Assembly (NCBI RefSeq): GCF_003391395.1
Contig: NZ_CP024190.1
Location: 2,108,001-2,172,000 of the forward strand
DNA from: Mycobacterium marinum
GTDB taxonomy: Bacteria > Actinomycetota > Actinomycetes > Mycobacteriales > Mycobacteriaceae
Length of the DNA stretch: 64,000 nucleotides
Direction of reading: 5' to 3'
The notes beneath the pieces were generated by a model that saw only the letters and a list, made by a program, of their open reading frames with translations, had not been told where the DNA came from and did not search any database. The position numbers were made by a program, and so were the translations under genes. The first letter of the stretch is position 1. Each line of letters opens with the position of its first letter. This document shows, piece after piece, positions 34,834 through 42,803 of this stretch.

Positions 34834-35601
34834 CTATTCCGGCGGTAGGCCTTGCGCGAATCGGCGCAACCAGTCGAACCAGGCGGTCATGCCGGCCCCG
34901 GTGCGTGCACTCACCGGCAGGATTGTTGCGTGCGCGTTGACCTCTCGGATGTGCGCGACGTATGTGTCGACGTCAGCGTCCAGATAGGGCACCAGGTCGA
35001 TCTTGTTCAGCAGCACCACATCCACACAGCGGAACATCACCGGGTACTTCAGCGGCTTGTCCTCGCCTTCGGTCACCGAGTAGACCATGGCCTTGGCATG
35101 CTCGCCGACATCGAACTCCGCCGGACAGACCAGATTGCCGACGTTCTCGACGATCACCAGGTCCAGGTTCGGCAGGTCCAGACCCGGTAGGGCCCGGTTG
35201 ACCATTGGCGCGTCGAGGTGGCATTCCCCGCCAAATCCGTTGCTGGTGTTCAGCAGCGATACCTGTGCGCCGCGACCACTGAGTTTGGCGGCGTCCAGAT
35301 CGGTGGCGATGTCGCCTTCGATCACCCCGATGGCGAACTCGCTGGCGAGCTGGTCGAGGGTGGCTTGCAGCACTGTCGTCTTACCCGACCCGGGGGAGCT
35401 CATCAGGTTGAGCGCGCGGATCCCGTTGGTCTCGAAAGCCCTCCGGTTGAGATCGGCGCGCACGTCGTTTTCGGCGAAGATTTCTTCCAACACTTCGATT
35501 CGCGCCGGTCCCGTCTGATAGCCGGTGTGATCGCCGTGCTGGTGATGTTCGTGCTCGTGGGTGTGCACCGTGCCGTCGTCGTGACGGTGAAATCTACCCA
35601 T
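34834..35601 (-). CDS. hypB: Hydrogenase nickel-insertion GTPase HypB
   Basis: 255 aa. It starts with a histidine-rich stretch (HRHDDGTVHTHEHEHHQHGDH, the nickel-storage tail of the family). The GTPase motifs are SSPGSGKTT (P-loop), EGDIATDLDAAKL, GGECHLD (the metal Cys and His at the dimer interface) and NKIDLVPYL (guanine specificity). It hydrolyses GTP to drive nickel into the hydrogenase precursor, with HypA as the partner. Lies 28 bases after the hypA stop. Confidence 0.96.
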   Translation of the reverse strand: MGRFHRHDDGTVHTHEHEHHQHGDHTGYQTGPARIEVLEEIFAENDVRADLNRRAFETNGIRALNLMSSPGSGKTTVLQATLDQLASEFAIGVIEGDIATDLDAAKLSGRGAQVSLLNTSNGFGGECHLDAPMVNRALPGLDLPNLDLVIVENVGNLVCPAEFDVGEHAKAMVYSVTEGEDKPLKYPVMFRCVDVVLLNKIDLVPYLDADVDTYVAHIREVNAHATILPVSARTGAGMTAWFDWLRRFAQGLPPE

Positions 35602-35629
35602 GCTGGAAACCGTTCATCTTGACTACCTT

Positions 35630-35965
35630 TCACGAGACATCCAGCGATGTCACCAGGAACTCGTTGCCGTGTAGCACCTCTACATCGGAACTGTCACACT
35701 GCGGACACCAGATCGACCACGCCGAGGTGATCTCCGACTGCTGGCCACAGGCGCGACAGCGGACCTCGGCGGTGACGCACTCGAGTTCCAACTCGGCGTC
35801 GGGCATGTTCTCCGAGTCGCGCACCAGGGTCCAGCAGAACGACAAAGACTCCGGGACCACCTGCCTCAGCGCACCGACACGCACCCGGACCACCTCGACG
35901 TGGCGACCGTCGGCATGCGTCTTGACCACGTTGGCGATCGCCTCACACAGGGCTAGTTCATGCAT
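35630..35965 (-). CDS. hypA: Hydrogenase nickel chaperone HypA
   Basis: 111 aa from ATG 35965, giving the invariant MHE start (MHELALCEAIANVV), whose His binds nickel. Zinc is held by two CxxC pairs, CRACGQQ and CPQCDSS. An upstream frame to 36145 lies inside the nicT gene and is not coding. It works with HypB to place nickel in the large subunit. Lies 91 bases after nicT. Confidence 0.95.
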   Translation of the reverse strand: MHELALCEAIANVVKTHADGRHVEVVRVRVGALRQVVPESLSFCWTLVRDSENMPDAELELECVTAEVRCRACGQQSEITSAWSIWCPQCDSSDVEVLHGNEFLVTSLDVS

Positions 35966-36056
35966 GGGCGGCAAACGGAGCTCATGTGCCTGTTCTACAC
36001 CGTGGATCCGCACCGGGGCCATCAGCCCGGGACACAGCGGTGGGGTGCGGCTCGGG

Positions 36057-37175
36057 TCAGGTCGCGCTATTTGCCGCGGCGGTCCACTTCTCTTCGATGC
36101 GGCCGAAGCGCCAGACCAGCATGGCGGCGGCCCAGGTGACCACAAACATGCCGACGACCAGGAAACCGACCAGGTTCAGGTTCAGACCGGCGATCCAATC
36201 CCAGAATGCACCCCGCCAGCCGAATTCGTCGGCGAAGAGGCCAAGCAACTCGACGCTTCCGATCAGCAGCGCCACTGCCACCGACAGTGCGGTGATGGTG
36301 ATGTTGTAGTAGATCTTGCGCACCGGGTTGGAGAACGCCCAGCCATAGGCGAAGTTCATGAACGAACCGTCGATGGTGTCCAGCAGGCACATGCCCGCGG
36401 TGAACAGCACCGGCAAACACAGGATCGCGTACCAGGGCAATCCGGCCGCCGCGCTGGTGCCGGCGAGCACCAGCAGCGCGATTTCGGTAGCGGTGTCGAA
36501 CCCGAGTCCGAACAGCAATCCCACCGGATACATGTGCCAGGACTTGGTGATCGAGTTGGTGAACCGGCCCAGCAGCCGGTTGATCAGTCCTCGGTTGTTC
36601 AGCTGCTCCTCGAGTTCGGCCTCGCTGAACTCGCCGCGCCGCAACCGGAAGAAAACGCGCAGGATGCCGGCCAGAATGATGACGTTGAGGATGGCGATCA
36701 GATATAGGAACAGCCCGGAGACGCTGGTGCCGATCAGGCCCGTGTAGTGGTGCAGCCTCGAGGAGTCCTCTCGGACCGGGCCGATGATGGTCTTGATCCC
36801 GGTTGCCAGCAGGACCGCTAGGCCGAAAACCACGGTGGAGTGGCCCAGGGAGAAGAAGAATCCGGTGGCCAACGGACGCTGGCCGTCGTTCATCAGCTTG
36901 CGGGTTGTGTTGTCGATCGCGGCAATGTGGTCGGCATCGAAGGCATGTCGCATGCCCAGCGTGTAGGCGGTCACTCCGATCCCGATACCGAAGGCCCTGC
37001 TGCCCACGGCAAGCTGCGCCGGCTCCACCAAGAAAACCAGCGTGCCCCAGCCGACGACATGCAGCGCGGCGATGAAGGCGAACATCGCGCCCAGGCGCCA
37101 CCATTCCGGCGGCGTCAGGGTGCTGTGCAGCCTGGACCACCACGAAGAGCGTGAGACGAGGTCATTGCTGGCCAT
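36057..37175 (-). CDS. nicT: High-affinity nickel permease (NiCoT family)
   Basis: 372 aa from ATG 37175, where AAGGA lies 6 bases upstream; the open frame runs to 37199 but would start 8 codons earlier without such a site. About eight membrane helices are visible. The metal-binding signature RHAFDADHIAAIDN in helix II and the family motifs LGHSTVVFG and LGFDTATEIALL are present. It imports Ni2+ (or Co2+) using the proton gradient. M. tuberculosis keeps the homologue (Rv2856, 372 aa) although it has no hydrogenase, which suits a relic of this locus. The Nur box lies 64 bases upstream of the start. Confidence 0.94.
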   Translation of the reverse strand: MASNDLVSRSSWWSRLHSTLTPPEWWRLGAMFAFIAALHVVGWGTLVFLVEPAQLAVGSRAFGIGIGVTAYTLGMRHAFDADHIAAIDNTTRKLMNDGQRPLATGFFFSLGHSTVVFGLAVLLATGIKTIIGPVREDSSRLHHYTGLIGTSVSGLFLYLIAILNVIILAGILRVFFRLRRGEFSEAELEEQLNNRGLINRLLGRFTNSITKSWHMYPVGLLFGLGFDTATEIALLVLAGTSAAAGLPWYAILCLPVLFTAGMCLLDTIDGSFMNFAYGWAFSNPVRKIYYNITITALSVAVALLIGSVELLGLFADEFGWRGAFWDWIAGLNLNLVGFLVVGMFVVTWAAAMLVWRFGRIEEKWTAAANSAT

Positions 37176-37238
37176 GTCGGTCCTTCCGGCACTGGGCACG
37201 ACGCAACAATCAGACTGTAGGTTCGTCCCCGAGCTGGA

Positions 37239-37253
37239 TGCAAGTCAATTGCA
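37239..37253. promoter_or_regulatory. Candidate Nur box between nicT and nur
   Basis: TGCAA-GTCAA-TTGCA, a perfect TGCAA-N5-TTGCA dyad, lies between the divergent nicT (start 37175) and Fur-family gene (start 37326), 64 and 73 bases from their starts. The motif is the operator described for Nur, the nickel-responsive Fur-family repressor of Streptomyces (recalled). It would let the regulator control both its own gene and nickel uptake. Confidence 0.7.
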
Positions 37254-37325
37254 AGAACGCCGCCGCGGCGGCACCGCCGGGTTCCATCACTGGCATTCCC
37301 GGGGGATGGGCGCGACACTGAATAG

Positions 37326-37820
37326 GTGACGACAACGCCGCCGGGGCTGGACCCGGCCGTCACCGAACGCATCGGAGAGTTGCTGCGCGCTCGCGGGTTG
37401 CGGCGGATGGCGTCGCGCATCCAGGTGTTGGCGGTGCTCGAACCGGTCAACGGGCACCTGTCGGTGGCCGAGATCCATCAACGGCTGGCCGCGCGGCTTC
37501 CCGCCGGTGCACAGCCGCCGGACCTGGCAACCATTTATCGCACCGTCACCACTCTGGTGCAGCAGGGGGTGCTGCACGCGCTGACCCTCGATGGGGGCGT
37601 CACCACCTACGGACTGGCCACCGCCGCCCACCACCACGCGGTATGCACCAAATGCGCGGCGATCATCGAAGTACCCGCACGACAGCTGAGCTCGGCGCTG
37701 GAGCAGGCGATGGCGGGCAGTTCTTTCGCGCTCTCGGAGCGCGCCGGACTGACGCTGCGCGGGTTGTGTCCGGCGTGTCAAGACAGCGTGGCGGACAAGC
37801 CGGAACAGGCAGACCGCTAG
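37326..37820 (+). CDS. nur: Fur-family metalloregulator, probably Nur (nickel)
   Basis: 164 aa from GTG 37326. Winged-helix N-terminal DNA-binding half (LRRMASRIQVLAVLEPVNGHLSVAEIH, PPDLATIYRTVTTLVQQGVLHAL) and the dimerisation/metal half with HHHAVCTKCAAIIE, then the C-terminal CPACQDS; the two CxxC pairs bind structural zinc. It is divergent from a nickel permease that heads the hydrogenase operon, with a perfect Nur box between, so it is more likely Nur than Fur or Zur. With nickel bound it should repress nicT; the effect on hhySL is open. Confidence 0.82.
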   Translation: MTTTPPGLDPAVTERIGELLRARGLRRMASRIQVLAVLEPVNGHLSVAEIHQRLAARLPAGAQPPDLATIYRTVTTLVQQGVLHALTLDGGVTTYGLATAAHHHAVCTKCAAIIEVPARQLSSALEQAMAGSSFALSERAGLTLRGLCPACQDSVADKPEQADR

Positions 37821-37826
37821 TCGAGG

Positions 37827-39206
37827 TCAGCGCAGATTCAACAGGGCGTTTTCGATCACCTCGGGCAGCGCGGGATGAATCCAGTACTGGCCGCGGGCCA
37901 TCTCGGCCGCGGTCAGCCCGAAACTCATCGCCTGAATCAACGGTTGGATCACCGTCGATGCGTGATAGCCCATGATGTGGGCGCCCAAGAGCCGACCGGT
38001 GGCGCGGTCGCCCACGAGCTTCACGAACCCGGTCGTGTCCTCCATCGCCCAGCCGTACCCGACGTCGGCGTACTCCTGTATCGCAACGGTGATATCGAGG
38101 CCCTTTGCCACGGCTTCATTTTCGGTCAACCCGACCCCAGCCAGTTGCGGGCTGGTGAACACCGCAGCGGGGACAAACCGGTGGTCGGTGACGGCCATCG
38201 ACTCGGTGTCGTCCCAGTCGCAAAGCAGATTCTGCTGCACAACGCGGGCTTCATGGTTGGCTACGTGCTTGAGCTGGTACGGCGAGGACACGTCTCCGAG
38301 CGCGAAAACCCCACGCGCGGAAGTCCGTTGGTACTGGTCGACCACTACTCGGCCGTCGGCGACCGCGACGCCGGCTTGCTCGGCATCGATCAGATCGGCG
38401 TTGGAAACCCGCCCGGTCGCCACCAGGAGCAGGTCGGCGTCGATGGTTGAGCCGTCGTCGAGCTGCAGCACGACGCCCGAGCCACGGTTTTCCCCGCCCA
38501 CGATGTTGCGGTGCGTGCGTAGTTCCCACTTGGTCGACGCGATGCGGGTAAACCGCTCACAGATGGTGTCGTCGCAATGGCGTAGCAGACAGCTGCCCCG
38601 GATCACCAAGGTGACTCGTGCGCCTAGCGTGGAGAACACATGCGCGAATTCGGCAGCCACAAAACCACTTCCAACGATCACGACGTGTTCGGGCAACTCG
38701 GCGATACGCATGACGGTGTCGCTGGTGTGATACTTCAGGCCGGATTCGGCGATGGCCTGGGGAACCACCGGCCGTGACCCGGCCGCGATCACCACCTGGT
38801 CAGCGGTGAACTCATCGCCGGCCGCAGTCCGCAACAGGTAGCGTCCGTCAGCCTGGGTCGGCCCGAACCGGGTATGGGAGCCGTATACATCGATGTTGGG
38901 TGCCGAGCGTCGGTAGTCCTCGCCGCTGTGCGCGATTGGATCGATACGGCCGAAGACCCGCGAGACAATGTCGTCCCAGCGCACCCGGTCGATGTGCGCG
39001 TCGACGCCGTAGCGCGACGCGCCCCGAATGGTCTGGGCCACCTCGGCGGCGTAGACGAACATCTTTGTTGGCAGGCACCCGACGTTGAGGCAGGTGCCGC
39101 CGAAGGTGCCTTGCTCGCAGATCGCTGCTCGCTTTCCGGCATAGCGCTCGTCGAGAATGCTATTGCCCGAGCCCGTTCCGATGATCGCGAGGTCGTAGGT
39201 TTCCAT
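37827..39206 (-). CDS. mtr: Mycothione reductase
   Basis: 459 aa from ATG 39206 (METYDLAIIGTGSGNS), the same length as the M. tuberculosis enzyme; a frame upstream to 39575 is not conserved. It reduces mycothiol disulfide with NADPH. FAD binding: GTGSGN near the N-terminus. Redox-active disulfide: GTCLNVGCLPTK. NADPH binding: VIVGSGFVAAEFA. A catalytic His-Glu pair in HPALPEVIE, and GDVSSP late in the FAD domain. Convergent with nur: the stops are 7 bases apart. Confidence 0.95.
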   Translation of the reverse strand: METYDLAIIGTGSGNSILDERYAGKRAAICEQGTFGGTCLNVGCLPTKMFVYAAEVAQTIRGASRYGVDAHIDRVRWDDIVSRVFGRIDPIAHSGEDYRRSAPNIDVYGSHTRFGPTQADGRYLLRTAAGDEFTADQVVIAAGSRPVVPQAIAESGLKYHTSDTVMRIAELPEHVVIVGSGFVAAEFAHVFSTLGARVTLVIRGSCLLRHCDDTICERFTRIASTKWELRTHRNIVGGENRGSGVVLQLDDGSTIDADLLLVATGRVSNADLIDAEQAGVAVADGRVVVDQYQRTSARGVFALGDVSSPYQLKHVANHEARVVQQNLLCDWDDTESMAVTDHRFVPAAVFTSPQLAGVGLTENEAVAKGLDITVAIQEYADVGYGWAMEDTTGFVKLVGDRATGRLLGAHIMGYHASTVIQPLIQAMSFGLTAAEMARGQYWIHPALPEVIENALLNLR

Positions 39207-39779
39207 TCTGGGCCGTTTACCCTTTCCCCGGACGATGCCGAGACGTCGGTGTCTAGTTGGCGATAGGCTATCTGGCCCGGCTGTCCGGTCGGAAAGAAGA
39301 CGTCGTGTTGGGCGCACTCGTCGATGAGCTGGTGGGTGGCATCGCCCGCCCCGCGGATCCACGCGCGCCAAGGACCGATCCTCAAGGCACGCAATGCTTG
39401 TCGAGATGATGCAGCGGGATCTCGGCTCGACTCGAGGGGGCGCATGCGCGCCTTTGCCCGGGGGTTGCGTCGTCGGCCACTTCCTCGGAAATGGGCCATT
39501 CGAGCGTGTTCGAGTTTGCGAGAAATATGTAAATGTAGATTCAGGTTCTATCGACAATATAATTGGCACCACCATCTCTTCTTCCGCTTGATACCGACGG
39601 GCATCCCGGCGTCAAACAGGCCCCTCGAGGGTGCTCCCAAGTCGCGGTACCGAGAATCTTGGTTTGGCCGCCGAGGCGATCGGCGAACTGTTACCGTTCA
39701 ACGCAGTGGAGCGGCCATCGCATTTGCGCCACTGATTGATGTCCGAATGATTTCATGTACAACTACTGAGGCCACAGCT
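39207..39779. other. Intergenic region upstream of the FAAL gene
   Basis: 573 bases, no gene seen; open frames here look non-coding. The stretch 39500-39600 is AT-rich against the background and is the likely promoter area of the FAAL gene on the plus strand. It also holds the start region of mtr. Confidence 0.5.
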
Positions 39780-42700
39780 ATGTCGTTACTTCTAGACCGG
39801 TTTAGGGAACTCGCGGCGTGCATACCCGCCAACACCGCCATCTCGTTCGTCAACGAAAAAGGGCGAGTCGCCGAATCGATGAGCCGTGCTGATGTGGTGA
39901 GCGACATGGGCGAGGTGGCCGAGTTTCTGCGGCACCACTGCGGACTGGAGCCGGGGGACCGGGCGATCCTTGCATATCCATCCGGTCTGGACTTCGTGCG
40001 CGGCCTGATCGGATGCCTCGCAGCGGGGGTTGTTCCCGTCCCGATCTACCCGCCGGACCCGATCAACCCTCAGAAGACCGTCGACCGGATGCAGCGGGTG
40101 GTGGCCAGCAGCGGTGCGAAAGCGGTGCTGACGAGTCGGCGGTATGCGAACGCTCGCTGGCTCGGAACAGCCAGGTCCATCGTGACCGGAAGCACGGTTG
40201 GCTGGCCTGGGGATCTGCCCTGGCACATCACCTCGCGGGGTATCGGCGGCCGCCGAATGCGCGGACCGGGCACCCCCGGCGCGCCGGGCCGCGGCTGGTC
40301 CCCGAGCCCTGACGCCCCCGCTTTGCTGCAATACACCTCGGGCTCCACCTCAGACCCCAAGGGTGTCGTCATCACCCATGGCAACCTGGCGCATCAGGTC
40401 GATTTCAACCGTCGGTTGCTAGGGCTCGGACTGGATGCCCGGGGCGTCTTCTGGCTCCCGCCGTATCACGACTTCGGACTCATCAGCGTGATCCTGAGCG
40501 GTTTGGCGGGCAGTGGCGAGGTCACCCTGATGTCGCCGTTGACCTTCCTGCAACGGCCCGCGCTGTGGTTCGACGTCATGGATCGGGTGCGTGCCACCCA
40601 CACCGCCGCCCCCAACTTTGCCTACGAACTGGCGGTGCGTAAGACCACCGCCGAGCAACGTGCGGCATGGGATCTGAGTTCGCTGCAGGTGGTCATGAGC
40701 GCGGCCGAACCGGTACGCGAGGACACCACCAGCCGTTTCCTGGATGCCTTCAGCGGAACCGGGCTGCGTCGCGATGCATTCTGCCCCTCCTATGGCCTGG
40801 CCGAGCACACCGTCGCTGTCACGATGTTCGGGCGTTCGACGCTCAGTGTCGACCGCCATCAGCTGGAAACGCAGCGGCTGGCGGTTCCTGCCGATGGTCC
40901 CGGTAGCCAGGTGCTGATTGGTTGCGGCCAGGTGGCCGACGACGTCGACGTGCGCATCGTGGACCCCGAACTCCACGTGCCGCTGGCCGACGGGCAGGTC
41001 GGCGAAATCTGGGTGGATTCTCCGAGTAAGGCGGCGGGCTACTGGGGATTGCCGGACAAGAGCCGCGACACCTTCGGCGCCCGTCTCGCCGGGTCTGACG
41101 ACAGCCGCAGCTACCTGCGAACCGGTGACCTGGGACTCCTGCATGACGGCGAGCTGTATGTGTGCGGTCGCCTCAAAGACCTGCTCATCCTGGCCGGGCG
41201 CAACATCCATCCCCAAGACATCGAGGAGAGCCTGCGTGACTGTCACCCAGCCATCAGGCCGGGCGGGATCGCAGCCTTCGCAGTCGATGCCGGCGATGCC
41301 GGCGAGGTCGAGGGGCTTGCGGTGCTCGTCGAGGTGAAAGCCGATATCGCCACCGAGATGTTGTCGGGGGTGGCCGATGAGGTGCAGGCAGTTGTCTTGA
41401 AGAACCACCAGTTGCGCTGCTCGGCGGTGGTGGTCGCGCCGCCCGGCAGCGTGAGCAAGACGACCAGCGGGAAAGTGCAGCGTGCCAGATGCCGCACCCG
41501 CCTGCTGGACGGCACCCTGGAAGCCGAGGCGCTGCTGGTGGCACGCCTCGAGGACGCGGGGCCGCCGGACGTGCCCGACGACGAACTGGGGACGGCCGGC
41601 CCAGTGGTCACATCGGCCGGAGCCTGGCCGGCAGCTCCGGGCGACCCGCTACTGGCGTCGGTGCGCGACCAGGTGGCCGCGGTCTTCGGAATTCGGGCTG
41701 CCCGGGTCGACATCGACCAACCCCTCAGTGAGCAGGGCCTGGACTCGGTCGGGTTCGTGAAGCTGGCTTCGCGCCTGAGCCAGGCGTTCGACCGGGATGT
41801 GCCTCCGGTGGACGTCTTCAACCACCCGACCGTTCGAGGCCTGGCTCACATGTTGAGGGACGCTGAGGTGGCGGGTTGCGAACACCACCCGCCGCAAGCT
41901 TTGCTGCAGCACCCCAACCCGGCCCGGTGCGGTCCGGCTGGGGATGGGGACGACGCATCAACCAGGGATTCGTTCGAAGCGCTCCTCAAGGGGGCGATCA
42001 CCACAGGGCGGATCAGCGAGGGAATGCACTTGCTGCGTTCGGCGTCTCAGCTACGACTGGCGGTTCAATCCGAGTCCGGCGCCCGGACCTGGCCGACCGC
42101 CGTTCCGACGACCTTCACCAGCGGGCCCAAGGCTCCCCATCTGATCTTCCTGTGCACGTCGGTCTTCAGCAGCGGAGTGCATAACTATGCAACAATTGCG
42201 TCAGAATTCAGGGGAGTGCGAGCCGTCTCGGCCATACCCTTGCCCGGTTTCGCCCGCGGTGAGCCACTGCCCGACTCCCCGGAAGCCGCGGTTGAGTGCC
42301 TCGCTCGGATCGTCGTCGAACTGGTCGGTGATGAGCCTTTCGTCCTCGCGGGGCAATCATCGGGTGGAAAGTTCGCCTATGCTCTCGGCAAACATTTTGA
42401 GGATGTCAGAAATCGCAATCTCGCCGGTGTGGCTTTGCTCGATAGTCACAAGGAATCCGATCCCGAACTAACTGAACTTCTCACCAGAGAAATACTTTAT
42501 GACGTGTACGGGGAAAGTGGCGGACAGGATCTATTTCATGCCACCAGGCTAACTGCCGTAGTCAGCTGGTCGGATCTGCTTCCCAATATGTACGATGGGC
42601 CTCTTGAATCCGATGTGCTATTCGTGCAATGCACCCGGCCGTGGGTGATGCCTTATGGCGCGGGTGATATTACGTATCCCGCCACCGAGCCTTGGTCGCC

Positions 42701-42803
42701 ATCGAATACCGTGCGCACGGTCGCGGTGGACCACGTTTCGCTGCTCGTCGAAGGGGCGAAACCCGCAGCGCAGATCCTCGAGGAGTGGATCAGCCGGGGC
42801 TGA
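39780..42803 (+). CDS. Fatty acyl-AMP ligase-ACP-thioesterase fusion
   Basis: 1007 aa from ATG 39780; the open frame upstream has no conserved sequence. It consists of an adenylating domain (about 1-570) of FAAL type (LLQYTSGSTSDPKGVVITHGN near residue 185, LPPYHDFGLI, and RTGDLGLLHDGELYVCGRLKDLLILAGRNIHPQDIE), an acyl carrier domain with Ser656 in EQGLDSVGFV, and a C-terminal thioesterase of alpha/beta hydrolase type (GQSSGG with Ser860, then DHVSLL with the late His). It would activate a fatty acid as the AMP ester, load it on its own carrier and release or transfer it. Its 3' end overlaps the convergent mmpL by 14 bases. No polyketide synthase is nearby. Confidence 0.88.
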   Translation: MSLLLDRFRELAACIPANTAISFVNEKGRVAESMSRADVVSDMGEVAEFLRHHCGLEPGDRAILAYPSGLDFVRGLIGCLAAGVVPVPIYPPDPINPQKTVDRMQRVVASSGAKAVLTSRRYANARWLGTARSIVTGSTVGWPGDLPWHITSRGIGGRRMRGPGTPGAPGRGWSPSPDAPALLQYTSGSTSDPKGVVITHGNLAHQVDFNRRLLGLGLDARGVFWLPPYHDFGLISVILSGLAGSGEVTLMSPLTFLQRPALWFDVMDRVRATHTAAPNFAYELAVRKTTAEQRAAWDLSSLQVVMSAAEPVREDTTSRFLDAFSGTGLRRDAFCPSYGLAEHTVAVTMFGRSTLSVDRHQLETQRLAVPADGPGSQVLIGCGQVADDVDVRIVDPELHVPLADGQVGEIWVDSPSKAAGYWGLPDKSRDTFGARLAGSDDSRSYLRTGDLGLLHDGELYVCGRLKDLLILAGRNIHPQDIEESLRDCHPAIRPGGIAAFAVDAGDAGEVEGLAVLVEVKADIATEMLSGVADEVQAVVLKNHQLRCSAVVVAPPGSVSKTTSGKVQRARCRTRLLDGTLEAEALLVARLEDAGPPDVPDDELGTAGPVVTSAGAWPAAPGDPLLASVRDQVAAVFGIRAARVDIDQPLSEQGLDSVGFVKLASRLSQAFDRDVPPVDVFNHPTVRGLAHMLRDAEVAGCEHHPPQALLQHPNPARCGPAGDGDDASTRDSFEALLKGAITTGRISEGMHLLRSASQLRLAVQSESGARTWPTAVPTTFTSGPKAPHLIFLCTSVFSSGVHNYATIASEFRGVRAVSAIPLPGFARGEPLPDSPEAAVECLARIVVELVGDEPFVLAGQSSGGKFAYALGKHFEDVRNRNLAGVALLDSHKESDPELTELLTREILYDVYGESGGQDLFHATRLTAVVSWSDLLPNMYDGPLESDVLFVQCTRPWVMPYGAGDITYPATEPWSPSNTVRTVAVDHVSLLVEGAKPAAQILEEWISRG

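Noticed and set aside
34508..34987. Plus-strand frame in the hypB-hhyS gap
   Set aside because: It crosses hypB antisense and shows no family similarity; no structural hydrogenase gene is hidden in the gap.
37200..37325. Fur or Zur (rather than Nur) control of nicT
   Set aside because: The dyad fits TGCAA-N5-TTGCA and the target gene is a nickel permease; the classic Fur (AT-rich 19-mer) and mycobacterial Zur patterns were not seen. Not excluded experimentally.
39207..39779. Upstream extension of the FAAL gene from 39324
   Set aside because: The first 152 codons are not FAAL-like and overlap the mtr 5' region; the adenylation domain starts right at 39780.
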